From assembly GCA_000024525.1 (NCBI GenBank), contig CP001769.1, positions 62,001 to 126,000 of the forward strand: 64,000 nucleotides of DNA. The letters are read 5' to 3'. The translations under genes and the position numbers were made by a program. This document shows positions 1 through 6,684 of the stretch, one piece after another (within the stretch, counting starts at the first letter, position 1; each line of letters opens with the position of its first letter). The notes under the pieces are model-generated. The model was not told where the DNA came from. It did no database searches and saw nothing but the letters and a program-made list of their open reading frames with translations. The stretch is from Spirosoma linguale DSM 74. Lineage in GTDB: Bacteria; Bacteroidota; Bacteroidia; Cytophagales; Spirosomataceae.

Positions 1-1
1 G

Positions 2-1366
2 CTGGCTGCTTTAGTTACTGCCTGTCAGTCGTCTGATAAAAGTGAGAAGAGTATGGCTGATTTTCGATTGATTACTCTGGACCCCGGCCATTTCCATGCC
101 GCCCTGGTCCAGAAAACCATGTACGAAGGTGTCGACTCGACCGTGCACGTGTACGCGCCCGATGGCCCCGATGTACAATTACATCTCGACAAAATCGAGG
201 GCTACAACACCCGCGCCGACAACCCGACGCAATGGAAAGAAGACGTCTACAAAGGCGCTGATTTTCTGGACAAGATGTTAGCCGACAAACAGGGTAATGT
301 CGTTGTGATGGCGGGGAACAACCGCCTGAAGACCGATTACATCCAGAAAACCGTTGGGGCGGGTTTCAATGTCCTGGCCGATAAACCGATGGTCATCAGT
401 GCCTCGAACTTCGATAAGCTGAAAGAGTCGTTTGCCACCGCCGAGAAAAACAAGGTACTGCTGTATGATATCATGACCGAGCGGTACGAAATCTCGACCA
501 TGCTCCAGCGGGCGTTCTCACGTCAGCCTGAGGTATTCGGCACGCTCGAAAAAGGTACCCCCGAGAAGCCCGCCGTGACGAAAGAAAGCGTTCACCATTT
601 TTACAAGAACGTGTCGGGGAGTATTCTGACCCGTCCGGCCTGGTTCATGGACGTGGAACAGCAGGGCGAAGGCATCGTGGACGTAACCACGCACCTCGTG
701 GATCTGGTGCAGTGGGAGTGCTTCCCCGAGCAGGCAATCGATTACCAGAAAGACATCAGCCTGACCTCCGCCCGGCGCTGGACAACCGACATGAGCCTGA
801 GCCAGTTCAAGGCCATAACCAAACAGAACGCCTTTCCCGATTACCTCAAAAAAGACGTGGTGAAAGACAGCATCCTGCGCGTGTACAGCAACGGCGAAAT
901 CAATTATACACTGCGGGGTGTTCACGCCAAGGTGTCCGTAACCTGGGCGTACAAAGCCCCCGAAGGCGCGGGCGATACGCATTACTCGATCATGCGCGGC
1001 ACAAACGCCAACCTGATTATCCGCCAGGGAGCCGAGCAGAAGTACAAACCCACGCTCTACATCGAACCCGTTGCCGGCAGTAAAGACATCGCCGGTGCCC
1101 TGAAAACGGTTCTGCCCAAAATCCAGCAGGAGTTTCCCGGTGTGGAGGTGAAGAAAATAGCCTCCGGCTGGGAGGTTGTCATTCCCGAAAAATATAAGGA
1201 AGGACACGAAGCCCATTTCGGCCGGGTGGCGCAGAAGTACATCGATTACCTGAAAGCCGGTAAAATGCCCGCCTGGGAAGTCCCCAACATGATTGCCAAA
1301 TACTACACAACCACGCAGGCGTTAGAGCTGGCGAAGAAATCTAAAGGCGAAAGAGCGAAAGAGTGA
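2..1366 (+). CDS. Gfo/Idh/MocA-family oxidoreductase, lipoprotein, 5' partial
   Basis: The reading frame is open from the window edge. Codons before the first ATG (position 53) encode a hydrophobic stretch ending in a lipobox, LVTAC, followed by a Ser/Asp/Lys linker. The true start therefore lies upstream of the window, and this is a lipoprotein signal rather than a cytosolic protein starting at 53. The body shows an N-terminal nucleotide-binding fold with the NVLADKPM stretch typical of the Gfo/Idh/MocA family, and a long C-terminal half like the putative-oxidoreductase C-terminal domain. Family members are NAD(P)-dependent sugar or polyol dehydrogenases; the substrate is unknown. The last residues (GERAKE) are encoded by the GAAAGAG repeat that fills the following gap. 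The next gene is another member of the same superfamily on the same strand, so the two may act on one substrate. Family is fairly sure, specificity is not. Confidence 0.8.
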   Translation: MAALVTACQSSDKSEKSMADFRLITLDPGHFHAALVQKTMYEGVDSTVHVYAPDGPDVQLHLDKIEGYNTRADNPTQWKEDVYKGADFLDKMLADKQGNVVVMAGNNRLKTDYIQKTVGAGFNVLADKPMVISASNFDKLKESFATAEKNKVLLYDIMTERYEISTMLQRAFSRQPEVFGTLEKGTPEKPAVTKESVHHFYKNVSGSILTRPAWFMDVEQQGEGIVDVTTHLVDLVQWECFPEQAIDYQKDISLTSARRWTTDMSLSQFKAITKQNAFPDYLKKDVVKDSILRVYSNGEINYTLRGVHAKVSVTWAYKAPEGAGDTHYSIMRGTNANLIIRQGAEQKYKPTLYIEPVAGSKDIAGALKTVLPKIQQEFPGVEVKKIASGWEVVIPEKYKEGHEAHFGRVAQKYIDYLKAGKMPAWEVPNMIAKYYTTTQALELAKKSKGERAKE

Positions 1367-1466
1367 AAGAGTGGCTGACTCGCCGTTTGGCGCTCTTTCG
1401 AACTTTCACTCTTTCACTCTTTCGAACTTTCACTCTTTCGCTCTTTCACTCTTTCACTCTTTCTAT
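1341..1466. repeat. GAAAGAG/CTCTTTC micro-repeat forming an inverted structure
   Basis: The gap between the two oxidoreductases is built from 7-10 base units. There are GCGAAAGAG and TGAAAGAG units on the left, then CTCTTTCGAACTTT and CTCTTTCACT units on the right. The two halves are complementary, so the RNA could fold into a long hairpin. The unit overlaps the stop codon of the upstream gene at 1364-1366. A relative of this spacer occurs at 15506-15585 before kdpF, so it is a dispersed element and not a local slippage product. Confidence 0.7.
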
Positions 1467-1468
1467 TT

Positions 1469-2644
1469 ATGAGCTTACCACAAGGCGCGAATCGGCGCAA
1501 CTTTATTAAAGAAACCATTGCTACAGCCGCTGGTCTGGTTGTATTGCCATCTTTACCTATTGAAACCATTGGCGCACCGGCTATTCTGCGGACGGGTTCG
1601 CTGGGTAGCGACCGGATGCCTACCGGAGCTGCCCGTATCCGCTTTGCCGTGATCGGCATTAACCACGGGCACATCAATAGCCAGGTGAATGCGGTGATCC
1701 GGGGCGGGGGTGAATTTGTTTCGTTCTACGCCAAAGAGCCCGATTTAGCGGCTGATTTTGCGAAGAAGTTCCCGCAGGCAAAGCAGGTAAAGTCCGATAA
1801 CGAGATTCTGGACGATAAATCCATTCAGCTTGTGCTGACCTCCGGCATTCCCGAAGAACGGGCACCATTGGGTGTTCGCGTCATGAAAGCCGGGAAGGAT
1901 TTTATGACCGATAAACCCGGTATCACCACCCTTGAGCAACTGGCCGAGGTGCGCAAAGTACAGAAAGAGACGAAGCGGATTTACTCGATCATGTACAGCG
2001 AACGGCTCGAAAACAAGGCGACCGTGAAAGCGGGCGAACTGGTAAAAGCCGGGGCTATTGGCAACGTGATTCAGACCATAGGACTAGGGCCGCACCGCAT
2101 GACGCCCAAAACCCGCCCCGACTGGTTCTGGGACAAAAAGAAGTTTGGCGGTATCATCTGCGACATTGCCTCGCACCAGTTCGACCAGTTTCTGTTCTTC
2201 ACCGGCTCCAAAAAAGCGGATATTGTAGCGTCTCAGGTGGGTAATGTTCACTTCCCGCAATACCCGAAATTTGAGGATTTCGGCGATGTGATGCTCCGGG
2301 GCGACGGCGGCATGGGCTACATCCGCGTCGACTGGTTCACCCCCGACGGACTCAAAAGCTGGGGCGACGGCCGCCTGACGATCCTGGGCACCGAGGGCTT
2401 TATGGAACTACGCAAAAACGTTGACCCTGCCGGGCGCGAGGGTGGCAATCACCTGATCATCACCGACAATAAAGAGTCTCGTTACATCGACTGCAGCAAC
2501 GTGCCGCTACCCTACGGCGAGCAACTGGTCAACGATGTAATTGACCGCACCGAAACCGCCATGCCGCAGGAGCATTGCTTCCTGGCCATGGAATTAGCCA
2601 TAAAAGCGCAGAAGCAGGCGCAGGTAGTGAATTTTAAGAAGTAG
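1469..2644 (+). CDS. Gfo/Idh/MocA-family oxidoreductase with Tat-type leader
   Basis: The protein has 391 residues. It begins with a twin-arginine leader (RRNFIKE at residues 9-15, then a hydrophobic stretch), so it is probably exported folded with its cofactor. The Rossmann-like N-terminal part follows at about residues 55-175, with a DKPG motif in place of the usual EKP. A C-terminal alpha/beta substrate domain follows. The family is known for NAD(P)-dependent oxidation of sugars, inositols and related compounds; the substrate here is unknown. It lies 102 bases after a related lipoprotein oxidoreductase on the same strand. A rho-independent terminator follows. About 55 codons from its 3' end, plus that terminator, recur in diverged form at 4254-4547. 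Confidence 0.85.
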   Translation: MSLPQGANRRNFIKETIATAAGLVVLPSLPIETIGAPAILRTGSLGSDRMPTGAARIRFAVIGINHGHINSQVNAVIRGGGEFVSFYAKEPDLAADFAKKFPQAKQVKSDNEILDDKSIQLVLTSGIPEERAPLGVRVMKAGKDFMTDKPGITTLEQLAEVRKVQKETKRIYSIMYSERLENKATVKAGELVKAGAIGNVIQTIGLGPHRMTPKTRPDWFWDKKKFGGIICDIASHQFDQFLFFTGSKKADIVASQVGNVHFPQYPKFEDFGDVMLRGDGGMGYIRVDWFTPDGLKSWGDGRLTILGTEGFMELRKNVDPAGREGGNHLIITDNKESRYIDCSNVPLPYGEQLVNDVIDRTETAMPQEHCFLAMELAIKAQKQAQVVNFKK

Positions 2645-2689
2645 GGTTTACCTATCCTTGTTGACCACCCCCAACCGAAGCGTCGGACC

Positions 2690-2719
2690 GCCCCCTCCTG
2701 TTTTAGGAGGGGGCTTTTT
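2690..2719 (+). terminator. Rho-independent terminator after the oxidoreductase
   Basis: A GC-rich stem, GCCCCCTCC pairing with GGAGGGGGC around a TGTTTTA loop, is followed by a run of five T. It sits about 45 bases after the stop codon at 2642-2644. A nearly identical stem recurs at 4435-4462 as part of a duplicated segment. Confidence 0.85.
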
Positions 2720-2814
2720 AACGGGTATCTTTTGCCCTTGCCTAGATCTGTGCGTACACGGAATTGAGGAAGAGTTCTTGAATGGTAGTGTCTGTAAGAG
2801 TTGCAGGTAACCGT

Positions 2815-3309
2815 TTATGCTGCCGCGACGATAACCGTTATATAGTAATTTATGCAATGTAATACTGTTAGTAATAATAACTTTTCATTACTAAAGTTGT
2901 CAAATTTTGGGCTTGTTTCAATAGTATAATCAAAGTTGAGTTTGCTCCACTTAAAATCAGTTTCAGCTGCCATTAACTCTTCATTTTCATTATTAAGTAG
3001 CACAAACTTATTGCCCAAAAGACCTTTTAGTTTCAATAAAAAGTGTTTTTCTTCATTATCGAAGTATGTTTTAATAATTATACCCTTCCAACCCATTTTA
3101 AATTTTAATAAGGTCACTTCTCCTTCTTTTAATTCAACAGTTGAATCCCAAAATCCTTTGGGTTCAAGCGTATATTCTTTACCATTACTCATTAGGATTT
3201 CAGCGGCAAAAGAATACCATTTTTGATAAATTAATTCGCCTAGTTTCTCGTTGTCAAAGGTCAAAATAAAATTTCGAGAATTTGTCGAGTTTGCGCTGTA
3301 TTGTCCCAT
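2815..3309 (-). CDS. Hypothetical protein, possible tubby/LURP-one-like fold
   Basis: The 164-residue protein is encoded in AT-rich sequence unlike the backbone. I do not recognise the family with confidence. The body is a series of short alternating hydrophobic/polar strands (for example LLKFKMGWKGIIIKTYF and HFLLKLKGLLGNKFVLLN). These resemble the beta-barrel of LURP-one/tubby C-terminal-like proteins. The last 20 or so residues are hydrophobic and could be a membrane segment or the buried central helix of such a barrel. There is no signal peptide. The gene stands alone as the last unit of an all-minus-strand accessory island. Its stop codon lies directly beside the boundary with the oxidoreductase 3' flank. 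Confidence 0.6.
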   Translation of the reverse strand: MGQYSANSTNSRNFILTFDNEKLGELIYQKWYSFAAEILMSNGKEYTLEPKGFWDSTVELKEGEVTLLKFKMGWKGIIIKTYFDNEEKHFLLKLKGLLGNKFVLLNNENEELMAAETDFKWSKLNFDYTIETSPKFDNFSNEKLLLLTVLHCINYYITVIVAAA

Positions 3310-3335
3310 TATGTTATTGATTTATTTTGTCATTT

Positions 3336-3512
3336 TAAGGTTAGGCTATTGCCTGATATCCAACGGTTTAGGGCTGAGCGATGGTCTTTGCATACACCAA
3401 CTTGAGCAGACCAACATCCGTAAGAATTTCCACCAACGGTAAAGGGTTTATGCAATTGAGGAATTAATTTAACTGTTCGCCCGGTTTTGCCGATAGCCTA
3501 TTAGCGGTAAGC
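3336..3512. other. Island boundary A: attC-like inverted repeat
   Basis: This gap separates the 164-residue gene from the PIN toxin gene. The left arm near 3341-3353 (TTAGGCTATTGCC) is complementary to the right arm near 3488-3502 (GCCGATAGCCTA). An AACGGTTT word lies at 3362. The right end, CCCGGTTTTGCCGATA then TTAGCGGT, matches the ends of the gaps at 4595-4630 and 6171-6206. It lies directly after the stop codon of a minus-strand gene, as an integron attC site would. The assignment as a recombination site is inference. Confidence 0.45.
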
Positions 3513-3513
3513 C

Positions 3514-3969
3514 TTACTCACCGACTTCCTTTAGAACTTCTCGCACTAGTTGTTCACTAATACGAAAGTTGGTCTGTTGAATTTTTCCCAACAAGGGTTT
3601 CAGAAATGGTATATGGCCATTTAGTTTAGCTTGGGCTAAGACGCCGAGAGTACCCGTAATAGCCAGACCTAATTGTTTAGCGATCTTTCGTCCCTTGGCT
3701 TCGTCAATGATCAGGAGCGAGTTACCTGTTTCCATCGCTAAGGCTATTGCACTTGCCTCCCCTTTGTCGAGCGTTGTCTCTAACACCAGTTGACTGCTTT
3801 TATTCGTTGGATTTTGTATGCTTATCCAATCGGGAAGGGCTTCTCCGAACTCATCTGCTACGAATTGTGTGGTAACGATTTCCCCAAAAACGGCATGTAG
3901 TAAGCTTAACTCACCTATTTTGTCAAGAAGTATTAGACAACTAGTGTCGGAGATAATAGTCGCCTGCAT
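3514..3969 (-). CDS. PIN-domain toxin (DUF3368-like)
   Basis: The 151-residue protein has the PIN ribonuclease layout. There is an N-terminal acidic residue D8 after a beta strand (ATIISD), then E40, then E71 in DKGEASAIALA, then D89 in LLIIDEAKGRK. These are the acidic residues that coordinate metal in PIN toxins. The DEAKGRKIA stretch and length fit the DUF3368 branch. The start overlaps the 3' end of the upstream antitoxin gene by 29 bases, the usual arrangement in type II toxin-antitoxin operons. The predicted role is cleavage of RNA when the antitoxin is lost. The target RNA is unknown. It lies in an AT-rich island, where such modules often stabilise the carrier DNA. Confidence 0.85.
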   Translation of the reverse strand: MQATIISDTSCLILLDKIGELSLLHAVFGEIVTTQFVADEFGEALPDWISIQNPTNKSSQLVLETTLDKGEASAIALAMETGNSLLIIDEAKGRKIAKQLGLAITGTLGVLAQAKLNGHIPFLKPLLGKIQQTNFRISEQLVREVLKEVGE

Positions 3970-4189
3970 TCTTTATGTCATTTTTCAATTCACTGGCATC
4001 ATAATTAAAAATCGACACATTGTAACGCCCCAAAAGCTCCATAAATGTCCTTTTGCTATAACCGGAGACTTCAGCCGCCTGGCCGAGAGAGAGCTTACCT
4101 TGCTCATAGAGCTTAGTTGCTAAAAGCATGACCGCTTCCTGATCATCAAGATCTACCGTGTCTGGCAGGTTCAGTGTCAATGTTTTCAT
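3941..4189 (-). CDS. UPF0175-family antitoxin
   Basis: The 82-residue protein is the first gene of the pair with the PIN toxin. The N-terminal TLTLNLPDTVDL strand is followed by helices (LLATKLYEQGKLSLGQAAEVSGYSKRTFMELL) forming a helix-turn-helix-like unit. The C-terminus, IFNYDASELKNDI, is typical of UPF0175 proteins, which are commonly paired with DUF3368 PIN toxins. It probably binds the toxin with its C-terminus and its own promoter with its N-terminal part. The gene overlaps the toxin gene by 29 bases. Confidence 0.85.
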   Translation of the reverse strand: MKTLTLNLPDTVDLDDQEAVMLLATKLYEQGKLSLGQAAEVSGYSKRTFMELLGRYNVSIFNYDASELKNDIKNAGDYYLRH

Positions 4190-4253
4190 AGCCTTAAATT
4201 AATCAAAATAACCGAAAGCACGGTAAACACTTATGTATAACGGTTTGGGGTTC

Positions 4254-4418
4254 CGTTACATCGACTGTAGCAACGTACCACTGCCCTACGGCGAGCAACT
4301 GGTCAACGACGTAATTAACCGCACTGAAACGGCCATGCCGCAGGAGCATTGCTTCCTGGCGATGGAGTTGGCCATAAAAGCGCAGAAGCAGGCGCAGGTT
4401 GTGAATTTTAAGAAGTAG
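4254..4418 (+). pseudogene. Truncated duplicate of the Gfo/Idh/MocA oxidoreductase 3' end
   Basis: This stretch encodes the last 54 or so residues of the oxidoreductase at 1469-2644 (RYIDCSNVPLPYGEQ to VVNFKK, stop). About eleven bases differ over this stretch, nearly all at silent positions, with one D-to-N change. The similarity continues through the terminator to about 4547, matching 2645-2815. The silent bias suggests the copy evolved as a working gene, probably in another strain or as a paralogue, before it was cut down to a tail. A small ATG-started frame exists from 4233 but its first codons are not homologous. It is probably not a functional protein. Confidence 0.8.
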
Positions 4419-4434
4419 GGTTTACCGCCCCCAA

Positions 4435-4462
4435 CCCCCTCCTGTTTTAGGAGGGGGCTTTG
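4435..4462 (+). terminator. Duplicated rho-independent terminator
   Basis: The stem CCCCCTCC / GGAGGGGG with a TGTTTTA loop is the same as at 2690-2719. The tail is CTTTGT instead of a full T run. It belongs to the duplicated oxidoreductase 3' segment. Confidence 0.65.
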
Positions 4463-4537
4463 TAACGGGGTACTTTTGTCTTTTACAGATCTGCTTGCTA
4501 GAAGAGTCTTTGTATGTTAGTATCTGCAAGAGTTGTG

Positions 4538-4632
4538 GCTAACGGTTGGAAATTGCCGAAGGTGGGAATTTTTAGCGCAAAAGTTAAATAGAACACCATC
4601 AGACCCGCTATTGGCAATACTTCATTAGCAAT
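4538..4632. other. Island boundary B: attC-like inverted repeat
   Basis: The gap starts with GGCTAACGGTTGG at the end of the duplicated oxidoreductase segment. It ends with GACCCGCTATTGGCAATAC just before the stop codon of the SLATT gene. The inner words ATTGCCGAAGGTGGG and CCCGCTATTGGCAAT are imperfectly complementary, so the strand can fold into a bulged hairpin. The same word pair recurs in boundaries A and C. The site function is inferred from position and structure only. Confidence 0.45.
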
Positions 4633-4634
4633 AG

Positions 4635-5147
4635 TTATGATTTTTTGTCTGGTATAAAATCTAATTCTTTAGGGTATTTATTAAATGACTTCACTTTTTC
4701 CTTTGCTTTTTTGTAATAGAACTCGTTGACATACAATGTATTTAATGAATCCCATTTGCTTTTAATCTCTTTGGTTCTTATCTCCAATTCTGGATTCTGG
4801 GGGTCGGACGCTAATAAATATAAAGGTTCTATATCGTGTCTAATTTTCTCATATTCTAGTCCAAGTTTTCTATGCGTTTCAGATTTTTCTCCTGGTTTGA
4901 TGAATGTTTGGTAACCTGTCAGTATTGCGACAATAAATGCTAATAAAGGCAAAATATATTCTTTTAGCCAAGGGTAATTAATAAACGGGAATCTATAAGT
5001 AAAAGCAACTGTAGTAGTTAAGATAAATGATGATAATCCAATCCTTTTTTCTAGATTGGTGTAAAAAAGAGATTGATAACAGTGTGCATATTCTAATTGA
5101 TGAATTTTTCTCATCCAGTCTAATAGAAGAAGTTCCGATTTGTTCAT
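4635..5147 (-). CDS. SLATT-domain two-TM membrane protein, putative defence effector
   Basis: The 170-residue protein has the SLATT layout. An N-terminal helix with repeated aromatic and acidic residues (LLDWMRKIHQLEYAHCYQSL) precedes two membrane segments at about residues 36-52 and 64-83. A long charged cytosolic helix with EKSETHRKLGLEYEKIRHDIE follows. SLATT proteins are predicted pore-forming effectors in nucleotide-signal and other conflict systems. The gene overlaps the upstream 300-residue gene by ATGA, so the two are translationally coupled and probably form one unit: sensor first, membrane effector second. No cyclase, SLOG or reverse transcriptase gene is nearby, which is unusual for known SLATT contexts. 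Family call is fairly sure; defence role is inference. Confidence 0.75.
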   Translation of the reverse strand: MNKSELLLLDWMRKIHQLEYAHCYQSLFYTNLEKRIGLSSFILTTTVAFTYRFPFINYPWLKEYILPLLAFIVAILTGYQTFIKPGEKSETHRKLGLEYEKIRHDIEPLYLLASDPQNPELEIRTKEIKSKWDSLNTLYVNEFYYKKAKEKVKSFNKYPKELDFIPDKKS

Positions 5148-6046
5148 ATTTGTGTATCAATTTTATCAAGTAGGTAAATTGGCGAAATATTCATCTTCCT
5201 GTTAATTTCAGACTCAGCAATATCTTTCGGGCCTATTACAAAAGACTCTCCTAAACCGTCTTTTCCAGTGAAAGAGAAAAATGTGGCTGATGGATTAGGT
5301 GAATTTAAATGACCCGATTGATGCAGTTTACTCGGTTCAATTTCATAATTTCCTTTAGAGAAATGAGTTTCCTCGCTAGTTTTAAAAAGTATAGCGTTAA
5401 TATTTTTATTTACAGCTTTAGAAGTATGCTGATTAACTTCATTTAAAGACTTGTTATACTGAACTTCAAAGAAAGAATGTGTCCCATTTGAATCTATTTT
5501 ATATTCATATCTGTCATTTTTTACTTTGCCGATAATAATCCAACTTTTTGCAAAGAATGTATGGGAATGAATTGAAAAATCTAAGCATTTCTTCATATCC
5601 ATATATTCATCAAGCGAATCATCCCAAATGTGAAGTCTTATAAAATCAAAATTTCCAAGCGAAGCGTCTTGTTTGTATAGCGGTATTGATAAAAATCCTT
5701 GTGAACCAATTGATGATATAGTAAGTCCTGATGGGATAACCCTAATTGATTTTGATATCAACTTCCAAACTTCATTTGTGTCAAGTTGAGCTCTATTTTC
5801 CCTACAAAAAATAATTTCTTTTACTCCAACTAGCCTATAGATAAATGAACTAAGGTAGTTGTCTGAACTCTGGTCTGCAAAATCAATTATTTCCTTTGTC
5901 GTTTTCGTATTAACGTCATTGAACAATAAAGTCCTGATGTCCTCTAAAGACATAATCTTGCTTAAAAATTCGACGGCATAAGATTTTACGATTGGATTGT
6001 AAGAATCGCAAAAGTCAGTAATGTCTATTCTATGATTATGAGTCAT
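5144..6046 (-). CDS. Uncharacterised protein with cupin-like core, partner of SLATT
   Basis: The 300-residue protein is not one I can name. Residues 1-75 look helical. The middle has a strand-rich core with H160-x-H162 in FSIHSHTFFAKSWIIIGKVKNDRYEY and a later LHQS (H242) in EIEPSKLHQSGH. A strand ending SATFFSFTG follows. This order (HxH, a following G and aromatic strand, a late His, then a short strand) resembles the jelly-roll of cupin or cysteine-dioxygenase-like proteins. A metal-bound ligand-sensing or catalytic domain is therefore possible. There is no signal peptide or membrane segment. The gene is AT-rich and overlaps the SLATT effector gene by four bases. The predicted role is sensor or signal-making partner of the effector; this is inference. 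Confidence 0.6.
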   Translation of the reverse strand: MTHNHRIDITDFCDSYNPIVKSYAVEFLSKIMSLEDIRTLLFNDVNTKTTKEIIDFADQSSDNYLSSFIYRLVGVKEIIFCRENRAQLDTNEVWKLISKSIRVIPSGLTISSIGSQGFLSIPLYKQDASLGNFDFIRLHIWDDSLDEYMDMKKCLDFSIHSHTFFAKSWIIIGKVKNDRYEYKIDSNGTHSFFEVQYNKSLNEVNQHTSKAVNKNINAILFKTSEETHFSKGNYEIEPSKLHQSGHLNSPNPSATFFSFTGKDGLGESFVIGPKDIAESEINRKMNISPIYLLDKIDTQI

Positions 6047-6066
6047 TAGTGTGTCTGTTAATAATT

Positions 6067-6207
6067 ACATCTTACGGTTGGCTGTTACCAAAAAAACGAA
6101 TGTTTAGTACTGACAGTCAAGAAAATTATTTTTGTTAAGCCTTGCTTTTCTGTTCAATCGAAGCTGTTAGCCCCGCTTTTGGCAATACCAAGTTAGTGGC
6201 GGTTCTT
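6067..6207. other. Island boundary C: attC-like inverted repeat
   Basis: The gap begins with CTTACGGTTGGCTGTTACCAAAA about 25 bases upstream of the 300-residue gene start. It ends with GTTAGCCCCGCTTTTGGCAATACC and TTAGTGGCGGT just before the stop of the HEPN gene. GGCTGTTACCAAAA is imperfectly complementary to TTTTGGCAATACC. The end word is shared with boundaries A and B, although the genes on each side are unrelated. Confidence 0.45.
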
Positions 6208-6210
6208 TTG

Positions 6211-6684
6211 TCACATAACTGTATTTTCAAGTATTTGAATAGCGATTTTGCAATACCCGTAATATCTTTTTATAGTTGTATAAGTCATGCCAACTGATTT
6301 GCCATGTGCTATTAAATGGCGATTACTGACAATGCTATCAATGCTGTCTTTTATTTCTTTGTCAATAGGGCTATTATTATTGATTTCAGATTCAAATGTG
6401 GTACTCCATTTAGGGTCAAATTTATTTAGAACTTCCAGAATTCTCTCTGTTTTGCAATTTGTAACATATGAAATCTCTTTTTCTATAAACCGCTGAATTT
6501 TTGTTGAAGAGTTATTTTTGGCATGTTCTAGTATAAGAACTCTCAATGATTCTTCAATATAACCAGCTGTCAACACACATAAGTACTTAGACCACTCCAT
6601 TTGCTCTTGTGGAGTAGTTACAAGAGCAACTTTAGCATATAGACTGTCTAATCGTTGTTGATGGGAAAGAATTCGCAGATTCAT
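6211..6684 (-). CDS. HEPN-domain protein, predicted ribonuclease
   Basis: The 157-residue, all-helical protein carries the HEPN active-site motif R122-x4-H127 in NRHLIAHGKS. It also has the helix-1/2 signature LTAGYIEESLRVLILEHA, seen in the RiboL-PSP and MAE_28990-type HEPN branches. HEPN proteins with the R-x4-H motif usually cut RNA when activated. The gene begins one base inside the stop codon of the DUF262 gene (TAATG junction), so the two form a tight two-gene operon. HEPN proteins beside DUF262 proteins are a recurrent pair in prokaryotic defence islands. The effector role is inferred from the motif and context. Confidence 0.75.
   Translation of the reverse strand: MNLRILSHQQRLDSLYAKVALVTTPQEQMEWSKYLCVLTAGYIEESLRVLILEHAKNNSSTKIQRFIEKEISYVTNCKTERILEVLNKFDPKWSTTFESEINNNSPIDKEIKDSIDSIVSNRHLIAHGKSVGMTYTTIKRYYGYCKIAIQILENTVM

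Noticed and set aside
518..1216. 232-codon open frame antisense to the first oxidoreductase
   Set aside because: Low-complexity shadow sequence with no start context and no domain.
1341..1466. Possible CRISPR or satellite array
   Set aside because: Units are 7-10 bases, not uniform, and form an inverted structure with no spacers; it is not a CRISPR array.
4233..4418. Small ATG-started gene in the island
   Set aside because: All but the first few codons are the tail of the upstream oxidoreductase, so it is a gene fragment and not a new protein.
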